A stretch of 64,000 bases of DNA, taken from Elysia crispata (Eukaryota > Mollusca > Gastropoda > Plakobranchidae). Position numbers and translations under genes: made by a program. Positions 61,737 through 64,000 of this stretch are shown in pieces. How positions within the stretch are numbered: position 1 is the stretch's first letter; every line of letters begins with the position of its first letter. The stretch spans positions 57,501-121,500 of the forward strand of contig JAWDGP010002503.1 of NCBI GenBank assembly GCA_033675545.1, given 5' to 3'. The notes below the pieces were generated by a model. The model was not told where the DNA came from. It saw nothing but the letters and a program-made list of their open reading frames with translations, and did not search any database.

Positions 61737-62137
61737 CCATTCTCCTTCTACTCCATCCCACACCCCCTCTCTTTTCCCATGGAATCTTGTTCCTCTTCTA
61801 CTCCCTTTTTTCTGTACTATATGTATAAGTCCAGTTTAAGATGGAAGTAGGAAGACAATGAACCATCACTTGTTTCTGCAAAATCTTACATCAGTTCAAG
61901 TTGGATTGCTCATTTAGAGAACTCTAGATGATCGAGATCTCCCTAGATCCTAGATCTATGCAAGAACTAGAAATGGAAATGTTTCATTTCTTAGTCACAG
62001 ATAAATATTGTTGTGGCAAAATGTGTCCTCAAATTTTCAGAGTTTACCGAATGATGCCAGAACATCAACATATGCAATAAAATTTGTGGAAGCCCAAAAA
62101 TTTACAGCTGCAAAGCGCAATTTATGGCCGTTATGAA
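61737..62137 (+). repeat. 401-bp direct duplication, copy 2 (downstream of LETMD1)
   Basis: Second copy of 60283-60683, starting after a poly-T run. It lies beyond the probable LETMD1 cleavage site, so the two copies bracket the last exon and 3' UTR. Confidence 0.95.
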
Positions 62138-64000
62138 GAGAGGTTTAACTTTAACTTTTAGACTGATTGCTTCTGTTGCAATAGGAATCTTTTCCATTTT
62201 ATGATAGTCCCAAGGCAGCAAAACTGTGATTCCCCTTCTAAAATAAAACTAGTGAAGTTAGATGTGAGATTCACTGACCAAAGATATAAAAATAAGAGTA
62301 AGTCATGTTAATGATTTTTTTGTTTCAAATCACAGCAGCCCATTGATTTATGCTGTTAAGCTCGGCAGGTGCAAATAAAGAATCTTTTGTATCTTCTAAA
62401 AATTACAGGTGGTGCTTTTCAGATATAAATTGTTAATATTTATGATCGTGTCAACCTTCATTCATTGTGTTCTCACTAGAGCCTTATCTGTAGATTATCA
62501 GTTTTGTGACCAAAGCTCTCACCACAAGTGACTGGCATGTGTTCTTACTCATCTCTGGGAAAGTTAAAATCAAATTTTTTTTTTACATGTATGAGTAGCT
62601 CTGGACAGAAGAGGTTATTGCACAGCTTCTTTTACATACCTTAATAGGAATACTTATGTTCTATAAATCTCTCATTTTCCTGGGAAAAAAAAAAGAAAAA
62701 TTCTATGCAGAGAACTTTGTAATGGGAGAGGTTTTTTTTTTTGTAAGACTAAAGAATTTTTACATGCTCTTAGAAAAATAAAAATTTAAGTTCTGGAAAT
62801 CCCCTGGAAGAGTATAAATTTTAAGCATGTTAATACTCTTGCGTTTTTTTTTTACTCAAATGACATTAAATATATCAAAAAAAAAATAATCCTCATACTT
62901 TTTGTGCTGAAGATGTACCAGATATGCTATTTTTTTGTCTCTAATTTTTGTTACTCCCTTGAAATACTTAAAAATTAAGGCGGCACTGTTTTGTTAAGGT
63001 CTCAAAAGACTTAGAGCTGTGTTTACCAAAGACGTGGTAAGATGCATTGTTTTTAACTCACTGCATCTTTTGTCATTCTTTGTTTTTCATAGAAAGTCCT
63101 TATTCACAAGGGTAAAAAAATGTCTAACATCAAAAGATATAAAAGACTACAAAATGCAGTAGTTTTCCATTCAGATTTAGGAGTGCAAAGAGTTTTTACT
63201 TAAGAGTTTTACTTGCAAAGAAATTTTTTGTGTGTGCAAAGACTTTCCTTTTATCATTCTTTTTTGGGATCAAGATGATATTTCTTGCTGTATCACGTGC
63301 AATTAGTTCATGTTATATTTAAATGTGATATGTCACATGATCTTATAATTAGTTTATATAAAAAAGATATTGTCATTTTCATGACAGGGTTGAGTATTCT
63401 TGGTGAGGCCTTTACAAAACTACATGATGAACATGATACCTTGAAAAAACAGTTAGCTTTTACTTTCAACATTTTACTAGTCTTGAAATTAACTATTATA
63501 TTGAGCTAACCTGATACTGAAATTTGATATGACATAATTTAACAGACAGGGTAGCACTGAGGTCAAGCTCATTGTGGAGAAGATCCTCATTTAATCAATG
63601 TAATAGTGATTATGTTTTGTCAATGCTTTGTTGCCTTAAATTGTGAATATCTTGTGAGTACATCTGTGTTTTTTGTACGTTACATATTTGCATAGAACAT
63701 TATGTTAAATTAAAATATGAGTTGATTATGAAGATCATCAATAACGTGATCATTTTGTTTTATCTTTTTTCCATGGTTAGAGAAAAGCAGTGTTTCTTCC
63801 AAACCCCAATGAGTCAAGAGCATGCTTGCCACAAAAGTTCATACTTGGCACAGCTCATTCACAGACTAACCTTTATAAGATCTGTGAAACCTTTTACATT
63901 TCAGTGTACCAGTACACCCCTAAATTTAGCCTTTTTTTTGTCCATCCAACATCTTATCTCGCTGTTTTTCTTTGATTATTCCAGTTGTCACAACAATTTC
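62138..64000. other. Downstream intergenic DNA; no gene recognised
   Basis: AT-rich with homopolymer runs. Short reading frames (for example 63285-63509) have no recognisable similarity or splice support. The window ends here, so a gene starting further right cannot be excluded. Confidence 0.45.

Noticed and set aside
1-64000. Viral, LTR-retroelement, Polinton, CRISPR or bacterial-type gene cluster
   Set aside because: No capsid, envelope, integrase, protease or long terminal repeat signatures and no operon-like coding density were seen on either strand.

Overview
This is eukaryotic nuclear DNA from an intron-rich, AT-rich invertebrate genome. Dense CT/GA microsatellites, abundant 'ctagatctagatc'-type strings, long GT-AG introns and the style of the LINE remnants suggest a mollusc, probably a gastropod. 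That placement is inference; no species-diagnostic sequence was recognised.

Three host genes were found by translating exons and matching splice phases. (1) A CSRNP-family (cysteine/serine-rich nuclear protein, Axud1-like) transcription factor lies on the + strand, with coding exons between 12370 and 20789. (2) NUB1 (NEDD8 ultimate buster 1) lies on the - strand, with 16 coding exons between 46474 and 31183 and a 5' UTR exon ending at 48350. (3) LETMD1 (LETM1 domain-containing protein 1) lies on the + strand, with nine coding exons between 48820 and 61085. CSRNP and NUB1 converge across about 10.4 kb of 3' UTR and intergenic DNA. NUB1 and LETMD1 are head to head around a short shared promoter near 48.5-48.8 kb. 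CSRNP2 and LETMD1 are also neighbours in human, so the cluster may preserve old bilaterian gene order.

Positions 1-11.6 kb lie upstream of CSRNP and hold no convincing gene. They are a patchwork of dinucleotide/trinucleotide tracts and four minisatellite families (26, 38, 33 and about 56 bp). CSRNP intron 1 holds an antisense, 5'-truncated RTE-like LINE. Its reverse-transcriptase frame contains a 24-copy, 45-bp in-frame minisatellite, and a 49-bp tandem array forms its 3' tail.

From about 16 kb onward tandem repeats become rare. The introns instead hold a second LINE fragment (34.1-34.6 kb, in NUB1), a 682-bp element with 18-bp inverted ends and TTAA termini (58766-59447, in LETMD1), a probable SINE remnant (55.7 kb), and a perfect 401-bp direct duplication flanking the last LETMD1 exon. 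No rRNA, tRNA gene, CRISPR array or complete mobile element was seen. The genes share no obvious pathway: nuclear transcription control (CSRNP), ubiquitin-like protein turnover (NUB1) and mitochondrial inner-membrane function (LETMD1).
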